Source: COMBO-56-21 sp041559015
GTDB taxonomy: Archaea; Thermoplasmatota; Thermoplasmata; UBA10834
Reading direction: 5' to 3'
NCBI GenBank assembly: GCA_041559015.1
Contig: JBFFED010000014.1
Coordinates: 1-35,062, forward strand
Length of the DNA stretch: 35,062 nt
The notes below the pieces were generated by a model. It was not told the origin of the DNA and searched no databases. It worked only from the letters and a program-made list of their open reading frames with translations. Shown in pieces: positions 8,119 through 14,640 of the stretch (positions are counted from its first letter, which is position 1; every line of letters begins with the position of its first letter). A program made the position numbers and the translations under genes.

Positions 8119-8997
8119 TCACGGGAGAGATGCGAGGACGATGCCCAGGAGGACGGCCAGCAGTATGGCCCAGTCCGTCCTGGTAACCCTCTCCCTGAGG
8201 ACGAAATGCGCCGTCACGATGGTCACCACCGGGTATGCGGAGATCAGAGGGTAGACTATGGAGGCCGCGCCCTCTGAGACGGCGGCTGTCTCGGCGAAGT
8301 ACCCCAACTGCCACAACTCTGCGACTATGACCGCCCCTATCACAGGCAGGGCCCACTTGGGGAACACGACTGACCTCGTGGCCCGCCTGTGTCTCAGATA
8401 GGCGAAGGCCAAGGGAGGAAGGATGAACACATAGAGACCTAGGTAGGCTATCAACGGCAGCTCCGTGAGAGCGAGTTTGATGAAGATTCCTCCGAAGCCC
8501 CAGATCAGGAGCACCGCGATGCTTAGAATCAGGGCTGCCCTTGGAAACGCTGACACCCCGCTCGAATTACCGTGAGAATACGACAGGGCGACCATGCTAC
8601 CTATGATCGTGATGACGCCCAAAGCGTTCATCGCGCTCAGGCTCTCGCCCAGGAGGGTCACCGCGAGCGCGGCCGTTATCGCCGGGAAGGCGGCGGTTAT
8701 GCTGCCGACCATGGTGACGGAACCCTTCTCAAGGGATTCAAGGAAGAGATAGTATCCCCCCCTCGCGGTCACGGCGCCTATCAAGCCGTAGAGGACATAT
8801 TCCGGAGGAAGGCCGGCCACGTCCAGGGTCAGTAGAGCCCCTGCCAGGAACACCGCGTAGATCGGGAACGTCACCCAGAGGTTGACCGCGACCATCGAGG
8901 TCGCGCTTATCGACCCCACGACCTTCTTGGATACCACCTGGGTCAGGCCGTATATGACCAGGGAACACAGGGCGAGGAGTACGGATGTCTCTAGCAT
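8119..8997 (-). CDS. EamA/DMT-superfamily transporter
   Basis: A 292-residue membrane protein with about ten hydrophobic helices in two homologous halves (residues about 5-135 and 150-290), the EamA drug/metabolite transporter plan. The stretch VGSITAAFPAITAALAVTLL closes the first repeat, and GAASIVYPLISAYPVVTIV is the matching element of the second. Members export amino acids, nucleosides or other metabolites; the substrate is not predictable. It converges with the protease gene, 12 bases between stops. The start at 8997 has no clear SD; a TATA-like CTATCTAAT lies about 35 bases upstream on this strand, consistent with a short leader. Confidence 0.88.
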   Translation of the reverse strand: MLETSVLLALCSLVIYGLTQVVSKKVVGSISATSMVAVNLWVTFPIYAVFLAGALLTLDVAGLPPEYVLYGLIGAVTARGGYYLFLESLEKGSVTMVGSITAAFPAITAALAVTLLGESLSAMNALGVITIIGSMVALSYSHGNSSGVSAFPRAALILSIAVLLIWGFGGIFIKLALTELPLIAYLGLYVFILPPLAFAYLRHRRATRSVVFPKWALPVIGAVIVAELWQLGYFAETAAVSEGAASIVYPLISAYPVVTIVTAHFVLRERVTRTDWAILLAVLLGIVLASLP

Positions 8998-9184
8998 GCA
9001 GGTCTTGTCCGATGCCCGTCATCCACAAGGGCTATTAGATAGTTGTCTAGTCTAGCTGGGCCCGACGGATTGGCGCGCGCGGTTCCTTGGGCGCGCATAG
9101 TACTTTCACCTCAGTGGCGATTACACTTTAGCGCTCAAAGGGGGTAGCCGTGGGCACGCAGGCGTGACTGGGAGAATGGTACAC

Positions 9185-9535
9185 ATGAGAAAGGAAGATG
9201 TCAAGACGGAGGAGGATGTGAAACGCTACCTCGCGGATTGGTCCGAGTTCGAGAGAGCTGTGTACCTCGAGACCTACAAGATACCGAGGGGGAAGGTCAG
9301 TACATACGGCAGGATAGCCGCCAAGATAGGAAGACCAGGGGCGTATAGGGCGGTTGCGAATACGCTCCATAACAACCCACTGCATCCGATCGTACCCTGT
9401 CAGAGGGTGGTCAAGGCTGACGGCAGCTTCGGTGGTAGGAAGGACCATGCCGCGGGCCGGAGAGCGCAGGTCGTGGCCGAAGGGACTCCCGTCAAAGACG
9501 GGAGGGTGGTCATGAGCGATGATGTGATCTACTAG
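9185..9535 (+). CDS. ogt: Methylated-DNA--protein-cysteine methyltransferase (O6-alkylguanine repair)
   Basis: A 116-residue protein matching the C-terminal DNA-binding and active domain of O6-alkylguanine-DNA alkyltransferases, without the N-terminal ribonuclease-like domain. It repairs O6-methylguanine by moving the alkyl group to its own Cys. The active site reads PCQRV (C72) in place of the usual PCHRV; the Cys is present, so it is not an alkyltransferase-like (ATL) protein with Trp there. KVSTYGRIA, the 'arginine finger' R55 in AYRAV and the NNPLHPIVPC run are typical. The Gln at the His position could alter Cys activation. Start choice: ATG 9185 with gggag at 9170-9174; ATG 9176 or GTG 9164 are in frame and possible. 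A TATA-like ACACTTTA lies at 9123-9130. Confidence 0.82.
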   Translation: MRKEDVKTEEDVKRYLADWSEFERAVYLETYKIPRGKVSTYGRIAAKIGRPGAYRAVANTLHNNPLHPIVPCQRVVKADGSFGGRKDHAAGRRAQVVAEGTPVKDGRVVMSDDVIY

Positions 9536-9550
9536 GTGCAGTTCTCTGGG

Positions 9551-10354
9551 TCAGAGGGCTGATTCGGCGAGCTTCCTGTCGAAATCGAACGCCTCGATAT
9601 CCTTCAGGATCTCGCGGTACCACTTGAGCGCGCGCCTGTACTTGTCCTGAAGATCCCTCAGGTCCCGGACGATGTAGAGGTCCTCCAGCCTAGTGACAAT
9701 CTCCTTTGGCAGCTCGTAGTGGATGTATCTTGTCCTGAAGTCATGGTGGTAGGGGTTGTGGAGCATCCTGAGGGATTCCACGAGCGATTCCAGGACCACG
9801 ACCCGGTACAGGTCCAGAGCCTCGATCAAGTTTCCTCTGTTGATCTCCTTCTGGACCATTATGCTGAATACCTCGTCCCTGACCCTAAGGCGCGCCACCC
9901 GCTTCCTCAGCTTCTCCGAGAATGACTGGAGGTCCGAGTGAGTCACCCGGATTGCCTCCAAACGATTGAAGTGGAACACGGCCTCACCGTGGACCTCAAC
10001 ATCTAGGAATTTCTCAGGGCTGCTCAGAGTTACGACAGCAAGATCGAGTATGAGATAGTCGCTCGCACCCTCGATCTTGTAGTACGCCTGGAACACTCCT
10101 GGCCACCCGCCCTGCGGCATATCGTACTTGACCTTCACGCTGGAGACACGGCGTATACCCCTCTCGACCGCAGAGAACGCGTCATCCTCCCTCCCGTCAT
10201 CAACAAGGACATACAGATCAATGTCCGACCACTTGTCGAGCCGGCCGAACGCGGCTGCGCCGCCTTCCCAGACAGCGTGGACTGAGTCGAGGGCCTTCAG
10301 CTCCTCGACGATCGCATCTATCAGATCTTCCTTCCTGACAGCAGGACCTCTCAC
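9551..10354 (-). CDS. Nucleotidyltransferase-domain protein (polymerase beta fold)
   Basis: A 267-residue protein. Residues 29-50 carry the nucleotidyltransferase signature WEGGAAAFGRLDKWSDIDL, with the G-G loop and the metal-binding pair D44 and D46. A third acidic residue is likely in LILDLAVV further on. The C-terminal half (about 150-267) is helical, like the substrate-binding or HEPN-like regions of aminoglycoside nucleotidyltransferases. The natural substrate (small molecule, protein or RNA end) is not predictable; no antitoxin or HEPN partner gene is adjacent. GTG 10354 is chosen because aagagggtg lies 7 bases upstream, and because an ATG at 10399 sits inside the probable TATA box (10396-10403). 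Confidence 0.8.
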   Translation of the reverse strand: MRGPAVRKEDLIDAIVEELKALDSVHAVWEGGAAAFGRLDKWSDIDLYVLVDDGREDDAFSAVERGIRRVSSVKVKYDMPQGGWPGVFQAYYKIEGASDYLILDLAVVTLSSPEKFLDVEVHGEAVFHFNRLEAIRVTHSDLQSFSEKLRKRVARLRVRDEVFSIMVQKEINRGNLIEALDLYRVVVLESLVESLRMLHNPYHHDFRTRYIHYELPKEIVTRLEDLYIVRDLRDLQDKYRRALKWYREILKDIEAFDFDRKLAESAL

Positions 10355-10395
10355 AGCAGGACACCCTCTTGCACACGGGCTAACCACGAACCATT

Positions 10396-10403
10396 TCATA
10401 ATA
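10396..10403 (-). promoter_or_regulatory. TATA box for the nucleotidyltransferase gene
   Basis: On the minus strand TATTATGA is placed so that transcription would begin near 10374, about 20 bases before the GTG start at 10354. Confidence 0.4.
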
Positions 10404-10439
10404 CCTGCCAGAGAGGATCGTCATCCCTGCTGTATCCTG

Positions 10440-10458
10440 ACTGTCAATCACGGACAGT
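10440..10458. repeat. Hairpin between saccharopine-dehydrogenase-like and nucleotidyltransferase genes
   Basis: ACTGTC (10440-10445) and GACAGT (10453-10458) form a perfect 6-bp inverted repeat with a 7-base loop. It starts a few bases past the stop of the upstream minus-strand gene, so it may shape the 3' end of that transcript; no U-run follows. Confidence 0.4.
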
Positions 10459-10469
10459 ACAGGGCATAT

Positions 10470-11627
10470 CTAGACAGCACAGGCCATCTGATGTACTTCC
10501 AGACCCTTCTCGCGCATCCTCTCGACATACTTGCCGTGGTCGAGCATCTCAGGTATGAAGAATCCACTCTTCCTCAAGTCGCCTGACACCAGCATCTCGA
10601 CCCCGATCGCTGCCCCAGTGCCCACCATGTACCCGGTCGCGCTGGTCCTGTACTTCGCGAACGCCTCCTCGTGGGTCATCGCAATCCATGTCTTCACCTT
10701 CCGCATCTCTCCGTGCTTGACACCCACGGCCTCCACTATGATACCTGCGGAACCCCGGATCTTCTCCACAAGGGCGACTGGGTCGGGCATGCACGCAGCA
10801 ACCACATCCAGGGGCTTGACCTCTATGCCATCAACTCGCACGGGCTTCAGGCCGTGAAGCCCCATCTTCCGGATCATATTGGCGAACTCAGCGAGCTTAT
10901 CCGGCACGACTATCATGAAGTCGACGTACCTCACGTCCGTCAGGAACTTTGGTATCAAGAAGGTCTCCTCGTGAGTAGTGTTGTAGATCTTGTGCGAGCC
11001 TATTGGGTCAGGGAATCCGTAGTTCTCGCTGCGCGACAGCGGAGGCAGCCACTTAATCACACCACCCTCGTAGACAGCAGCACTCATGGTGATCTCCTCC
11101 AGCATGTCACGGGGGCACCAGAGAGTGAACACGTCGAAATCAGGGGAGACCGCGTTGTCAGCGTCCTTGATGTGTATCTCGTGGACCTCGTCGAGCCTGC
11201 TCGCGCCAATCATTGCGAAGACATCGGATATCCCTGGGTCCGAACCCATAGCCGTCAAGGCCGTGATGCCCGCGTCTTCGCACGCCTTATGGATGACCTC
11301 GAACTTCGGGATAGTCTCCAAGGGGATTGTGAAATCCGCATAGTCCACGCCGAGCGCCAATGCCACATCGAGCATCCTCGGATTCATCTCGCTAGGAACT
11401 GAGGAAATGAGAAGGTCGCAGCCCTTCAGCAGCTTCTTCAGGTTGGATGGTTTGCTCGCGTCGGTCCTCTGCAGGCTGGTCTTCTCGTTGCCGGCGCGCT
11501 CGACGAACGATTCCGCCGCGCCTATCTGCTTGTCGGCTAGAACGATCTCGTCGACCTTCGGGTGCTTCTCCAAGTGCTCCGCGCAGACAAGTCCGGTGAC
11601 ACCGCATCCGAGCTGAACGACCTTCAG
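10470..11627 (-). CDS. Saccharopine dehydrogenase-family NAD(P)-binding oxidoreductase, CTG start
   Basis: A 385-residue protein of the saccharopine dehydrogenase/Lys9-like family. The N-terminus KVVQLGCGVTGLVCAEHL is the Rossmann nucleotide-binding motif, followed by VLADKQ (acidic/polar end of strand 2), LLISSVPSEMNPRMLDVALA and TALTAMGSDPGISDVFA. These blocks are shared with the divergent neighbour at 11955. No ATG, GTG or TTG precedes the Rossmann motif in frame; an in-frame TGA abuts it at 11628-11630. The codon directly after that TGA is CTG at 11627, with a gaggtg SD (11633-11638) 5 bases upstream, and the paralogue also begins MKV. CTG is therefore the likely start. A TTG at 11573 would remove the cofactor-binding loop. 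Possible roles are lysine or diamino-acid metabolism or carboxynorspermidine-type chemistry; the substrate is unknown. Confidence 0.85.
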   Translation of the reverse strand: MKVVQLGCGVTGLVCAEHLEKHPKVDEIVLADKQIGAAESFVERAGNEKTSLQRTDASKPSNLKKLLKGCDLLISSVPSEMNPRMLDVALALGVDYADFTIPLETIPKFEVIHKACEDAGITALTAMGSDPGISDVFAMIGASRLDEVHEIHIKDADNAVSPDFDVFTLWCPRDMLEEITMSAAVYEGGVIKWLPPLSRSENYGFPDPIGSHKIYNTTHEETFLIPKFLTDVRYVDFMIVVPDKLAEFANMIRKMGLHGLKPVRVDGIEVKPLDVVAACMPDPVALVEKIRGSAGIIVEAVGVKHGEMRKVKTWIAMTHEEAFAKYRTSATGYMVGTGAAIGVEMLVSGDLRKSGFFIPEMLDHGKYVERMREKGLEVHQMACAV

Positions 11628-11655
11628 TCAATCACCTCTTCATATCCTATTCGTG

Positions 11656-11680
11656 CGAGGGAATAAAATAGTTTCCCGCG
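11656..11680. promoter_or_regulatory. Promoter with flanking inverted repeat for the CTG-start gene
   Basis: The arms CGAGGGAAT (11656-11664) and TTTCCCGCG (11672-11680) match in 7 of 9 positions. Between them lies AAAATAG, which on the minus strand gives CTATTTTATT, a TATA-like box placed to start transcription near 11640, just before the SD of the CTG-start gene. A repressor site over a promoter is the simplest reading. Confidence 0.4.
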
Positions 11681-11739
11681 AAGTAATCGTTTTTGATAAC
11701 AATCCTGCATTCCCGCAGATCCGCAACCGCAGCGCACTT

Positions 11740-11760
11740 TTCGAGAGACGGCCTCTCGAA
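11740..11760. repeat. Perfect 8-bp inverted repeat
   Basis: TTCGAGAG (11740-11747) and CTCTCGAA (11753-11760) are exact reverse complements separated by ACGGC. As RNA on either strand it would fold into a compact hairpin; as DNA it could be a dimer binding site. No gene ends nearby, so a terminator role is unlikely. Confidence 0.5.
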
Positions 11761-11954
11761 GACTCATCGTGTGAAGCAGGGACCGCGAAGACTTCAGTGG
11801 ATGCGAAGCAACGTGCGTCGCCTCCGAGACGCTCTCATGAATTCAATGAGCGAACCAAGAGACCTTTCTCTCTAACCGAAACACGCATATGGGAGAAGCG
11901 GATACGATGACCGGGGCGAACGGCTAGTCCCGGCCTGAGGAGCATGGTGAGACG

Positions 11955-13133
11955 ATGAAGGTGTTGGTGATTGGAGCCTCTGGACAGATGGGTGCGATGA
12001 CCGTGAGAGATCTCGTGGACAACTACGACGTGGAGGTCATTGCCGCAGATATGAAACTCGATCGGGTGAAGCAGGTCGTCTCGGTGCTCAAGACGGACAA
12101 GGTCCGCGCGATGGAGATAGATGCCACTGACCCGAGCGCCCTCAAAGCGGCCGCCAAGGGCGTGGATGTGGTAATCAACTCGGCGTGGTACGAGCTCAAT
12201 ATCAAGATCATGCCCGTCGCGATTGACGTCGGTGCGCACTACACCGACCTCGGAGGGTTCTACGACCACACTTTCGAGCAGCTCAAGTACGACAAGAAGG
12301 CGAAGGACGCAGGGGTGACGTGTGTCCTTGGCATCGGCAGCTCACCCGGCATCACTAACGTATGTGGGGCTGCGGGAGCGGCGAGGCTAGACCAGGTGGA
12401 CACGGTCAACATCTACTGTACCTGGGGGACGAAGGAGGATACTAGTGCGGCAGCCTTTCCTGCGTACTCTGTCCGCACCGTCCTCGACGAACTCACCCAG
12501 AACCCGCCGATCGTAGATGGTGGCAAACACAAGAGGATGCCCGTGCTCTCCGGAGAGACGGACGTGCTCATGCCAGAGCCCGCGGGCAAGGTCATCGCGT
12601 ACTACATCAAGCACTCGGAACCTGCCACAATGGCGGAGTTCATAGGCAAGGGGACGAAGAACGTGAGCTTCAGGATAGGCTTCCCAGCGAACGATTTCGC
12701 GACATTCAAGACCCTCGCTCAGCTCGGCTTCTCGAGCGAAGAGAAGATCGAAATCTGCGGGGCGAGGATATCGCCAAAGGAATTCATCACTGCGATGTAC
12801 CTGAACGCCGTCGCGTCGTCAAGGCAAGTTACGGAGATCGTCGACGAGTATGATTACTTCAGGATAGACGTCATCGGAAGGAAGGACGACATGCCTTCGG
12901 CTGTCACTTACTACGTCAGGACGTGGAACGACAGAGAGACAGGCATCTCCTCTGGCAGAGACACCGCCGTTCCGCCATCGATTACGGCCCACTGGCTCTC
13001 AAGCGGACAGATAAAGAAGCGCGGCACGCTTCCCCCGGAAGCGTGCATTGATCCAAAGCCTTTCTTCGAGGAGCTGGGAAAGCGCAAGATACTTGTGGAC
13101 GAGGAGACCGAATCGAGGACAAGATACTACTGA
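11955..13133 (+). CDS. Saccharopine dehydrogenase-family NAD(P)-binding oxidoreductase
   Basis: A 392-residue paralogue of the divergent gene at 10470. It begins MKVLVIGASGQMG, the Rossmann GxxGxxG loop, then VEVIAADMKLDR, DVVINSAWYELNIKIMPVAI and CVLGIGSSPGITNVCGAAGA, which aligns with 'GSDPGISDV' of its neighbour. The C-terminal half (from about 125) is the substrate/dimer domain. The N-terminal three quarters look like lysine-forming saccharopine reductase or homospermidine/carboxynorspermidine-type enzymes, but none can be chosen from sequence. The start is ATG 11955 with ggtgag upstream. Both paralogues share a promoter region and may form a functional pair or a heteromer. A GC palindrome (13135-13144) follows the stop directly. 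Confidence 0.87.
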   Translation: MKVLVIGASGQMGAMTVRDLVDNYDVEVIAADMKLDRVKQVVSVLKTDKVRAMEIDATDPSALKAAAKGVDVVINSAWYELNIKIMPVAIDVGAHYTDLGGFYDHTFEQLKYDKKAKDAGVTCVLGIGSSPGITNVCGAAGAARLDQVDTVNIYCTWGTKEDTSAAAFPAYSVRTVLDELTQNPPIVDGGKHKRMPVLSGETDVLMPEPAGKVIAYYIKHSEPATMAEFIGKGTKNVSFRIGFPANDFATFKTLAQLGFSSEEKIEICGARISPKEFITAMYLNAVASSRQVTEIVDEYDYFRIDVIGRKDDMPSAVTYYVRTWNDRETGISSGRDTAVPPSITAHWLSSGQIKKRGTLPPEACIDPKPFFEELGKRKILVDEETESRTRYY

Positions 13134-13134
13134 G

Positions 13135-13144
13135 CCCGGCCGGG
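13135..13144. repeat. GC-rich palindrome after the stop codon
   Basis: CCCGGCCGGG is a perfect 10-base palindrome two bases past the TGA at 13131-13133. It could stabilise a transcript end, but there is no U-tract. Confidence 0.3.
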
Positions 13145-13188
13145 TACAGCGCAAGCATATCATGCATCTTAGCCGCTGAACGCATACG

Positions 13189-13839
13189 ATGCCGGACTCA
13201 ATCCGATGCGCGCAATGTGGAACCTCGAACGCTGCGAGTGCAAGCTCGTGCAGGTCATGCGGCAGACCACTAGCAGGCGACCATCATCCGGCTAATCGTG
13301 AGATGCCTGCGTGCATCTCCTGCGGAGCGCACGTGCACGAGGGTACTGACAGATGCACCGCATGCGGCAGGCCCCTGCGTGAAGTCATCAAGGGCAACCT
13401 GCCTGAGGGGCTCCCGGAAGAGGTTTGCGTGCACTGGTCCGAGAGAGCTGCCTCTGCTGGTAGGACTGCGAAGGTATCTGTCGCTGGCATATTGATGCTC
13501 ATGGCAGGATTCCTAGGGATAGCGCAGGCGCTCCTACCTCACAGCCCCGAGATCAGCGAGGGTTTCATGAGGACATTGGAGGAGGCCGTGCCTGGAATGG
13601 AGTCGGTAGACAACCTCCTTGCGGACTATGTTGTCCTCCAGGCCCTCGTCTTCGTCTTCGGAGTGGTCGCCATCTTCGGGAGCATGTTCGTGATGACGAG
13701 GTCCAGGTTCGACATGGCCGTCATCGGTGCCGTGTTCGGCATCATCGCAGTTGGGTACATCTTCAGAGCCCTCCTCAGCCTGGTGGGACTTCTGTTTGTC
13801 ATCACGGCAAGGAAGGAGTTCCTCTCGGAATGCGGCTAG
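13189..13839 (+). CDS. Double zinc-ribbon multi-pass membrane protein
   Basis: A 216-residue protein. Two tandem zinc ribbons occupy residues 7-24 (C7, C10, C21, C24) and 42-59 (C42, C45, C56, C59), each with the CxxCG...C..CGRPL form common in archaeal zinc-ribbon membrane proteins. Three or four membrane helices follow (about 96-117, 145-166, 172-190 and 192-205), separated by an acidic external-type loop around 118-142. Function unknown; such proteins are often thought to link membrane complexes with nucleic acid or protein partners. No SD is visible; CATATCAT at about 13156-13163 would start transcription within a few bases of the ATG, so the mRNA is probably leaderless. Confidence 0.72.
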   Translation: MPDSIRCAQCGTSNAASASSCRSCGRPLAGDHHPANREMPACISCGAHVHEGTDRCTACGRPLREVIKGNLPEGLPEEVCVHWSERAASAGRTAKVSVAGILMLMAGFLGIAQALLPHSPEISEGFMRTLEEAVPGMESVDNLLADYVVLQALVFVFGVVAIFGSMFVMTRSRFDMAVIGAVFGIIAVGYIFRALLSLVGLLFVITARKEFLSECG

Positions 13840-13894
13840 ACAGTATGTGTCTACGTCGAACCAGCAGGCCATTCGACGGCCAGTGCTGGGAAAG

Positions 13895-13904
13895 GCATAA
13901 GTAT
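13895..13904 (+). promoter_or_regulatory. Archaeal promoter (BRE plus TATA)
   Basis: GGGAAAGG followed by GCATAAGTAT is a good BRE/TATA pair. Transcription would begin near 13925, about 20 bases before the ATG at 13946, and supports that small gene. Confidence 0.45.
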
Positions 13905-13945
13905 CTCTTGTGCGTTCGAAACCCCGGTTCGGCTGTCTGCGAGGG

Positions 13946-14299
13946 ATGGTCTCGAGTACAGAGAGGGGGGATAGTACGTCCAGGAAGCGAGAGTTCGACT
14001 TCACGTCTGTCGCTCCGTGGCTATGCGCCGCGTTGGTGCTGGGGGTGGAGGCTGCAGAGAAGGGCCCAGCCCCAGTGGTCGGGGCAGCCGCCTCATCGTT
14101 GGCCCTGATCTTCCTCATCCTGGCCGGAGCCGCACTCTGGAGCCCGACAGCGAACCGTACATGTGGCGCTGAGCCCTTTGCCGCAGAGAATGGCGGATCA
14201 ACGACTACTAGAGACCCCTGCGCAGAAATGGAAGATGCCAAGGGCCATAGGCTGCCGATTCCGTCCTACATTGTCGCGACAGCGCGTTTTTCGTCATAA
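13946..14299 (+). CDS. Putative small membrane protein
   Basis: A possible 117-residue protein with no recognised family. Residues 1-20 are charged (MVSSTERGDSTSRKREFDFT). Two hydrophobic helices follow at about 23-37 and 44-66, then a polar tail of about 50 residues. Support comes from the promoter at 13895-13904, from gagggATG at the start, and from the helix-loop-helix pattern. Against it, the C-terminal half looks unlike a conserved domain and the region is GC-rich, where chance open frames are frequent. A longer open frame on the other strand (13534-14241) overlaps the zinc-ribbon gene and is rejected. An in-frame GTG at 13910 is too close to the TATA box. Confidence 0.4.
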   Translation: MVSSTERGDSTSRKREFDFTSVAPWLCAALVLGVEAAEKGPAPVVGAAASSLALIFLILAGAALWSPTANRTCGAEPFAAENGGSTTTRDPCAEMEDAKGHRLPIPSYIVATARFSS

Positions 14300-14300
14300 C

Positions 14301-14308
14301 CCTTATGG
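14301..14308 (+). promoter_or_regulatory. TATA box for the 55-residue protein
   Basis: CCTTATGG after an AT-rich BRE-like stretch would start transcription near 14331, some 20 bases before the ATG at 14351. Confidence 0.4.
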
Positions 14309-14350
14309 CATGAACCACTCGTTCACCACCGGAGTCAATTGGTGATTTGA

Positions 14351-14518
14351 ATGGCGGACGAAGAGAAGCAACAGGAAAAGGGGAAGTTGGAGGAAGGTGC
14401 CCAGAAGACAGGCGAAGTCGTTGGCAAAGGCATCAAGAAAGGATTCGGCGTCGTGAAGGCGTTCGGCAAGGGGACGAAGGACGCCCTGACAGACAAGGAC
14501 AAGAAAGAAGAGGGCTGA
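14351..14518 (+). CDS. Small highly charged protein (55 residues)
   Basis: MADEEKQQEKGKLEEGAQKT begins a 55-residue protein of which nearly half the residues are Lys, Glu or Asp. The central part is KGIKKGFGVVKAFGKGTKDA, an amphipathic segment with regular Gly-Lys spacing, and the end is DKDKKEEG. It has no Cys, Trp or Tyr and is too short for a catalytic domain. The gene is supported by its own TATA box, a ggtgat SD (14341-14346) and clean archaeal codon use. It resembles short stress or nucleoid-associated proteins in composition only; function is unknown. It converges with the MtmB-like gene. Confidence 0.65.
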   Translation: MADEEKQQEKGKLEEGAQKTGEVVGKGIKKGFGVVKAFGKGTKDALTDKDKKEEG

Positions 14519-14640
14519 GGGGAACCGAGCCTGCTGCAGCCCAGGCAGAGCGAGTGAATGGTATCACCGTTTCAGCAACTGCTATGACCTGCACTTCGTT
14601 GTCCCGTTGCCGTCGGCTATCCCGCTCAGGAGGACAGGGG

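Larger units (their letters stand above)
11628..11954. other. Divergent intergenic region with three inverted repeats
   Basis: This 327-base gap separates the two saccharopine-dehydrogenase-family genes. It holds a TATA-like element flanked by an imperfect inverted repeat (11656-11680), a perfect 8-bp hairpin (11740-11760) and a 5-bp hairpin around an EcoRI-like centre (11834-11850). Short open frames are present, but none has an SD or protein-like composition. It probably contains both promoters; no known riboswitch class was recognised. Confidence 0.5.

Noticed and set aside
9551..10354. MNT/HEPN toxin-antitoxin nucleotidyltransferase
   Set aside because: The protein is far longer than MNT antitoxins and no HEPN toxin gene is adjacent.
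10671..11402. 243-codon open frame on the plus strand
   Set aside because: Antisense to the saccharopine-dehydrogenase-like gene; no recognisable motif.
11681..11954. Lysine riboswitch upstream of the saccharopine-dehydrogenase-like gene
   Set aside because: The hairpins do not show the five-helix lysine riboswitch core, and that class is not known in archaea.
13912..13935. tRNA-like T-loop (gcgttcgaaacccc)
   Set aside because: No acceptor stem, D-arm or anticodon arm can be built upstream.
13534..14241. 235-codon open frame on the minus strand
   Set aside because: Overlaps the zinc-ribbon membrane gene and its downstream promoter; its acidic His/Asp-rich C-terminus is the mirror of hydrophobic helices on the other strand.
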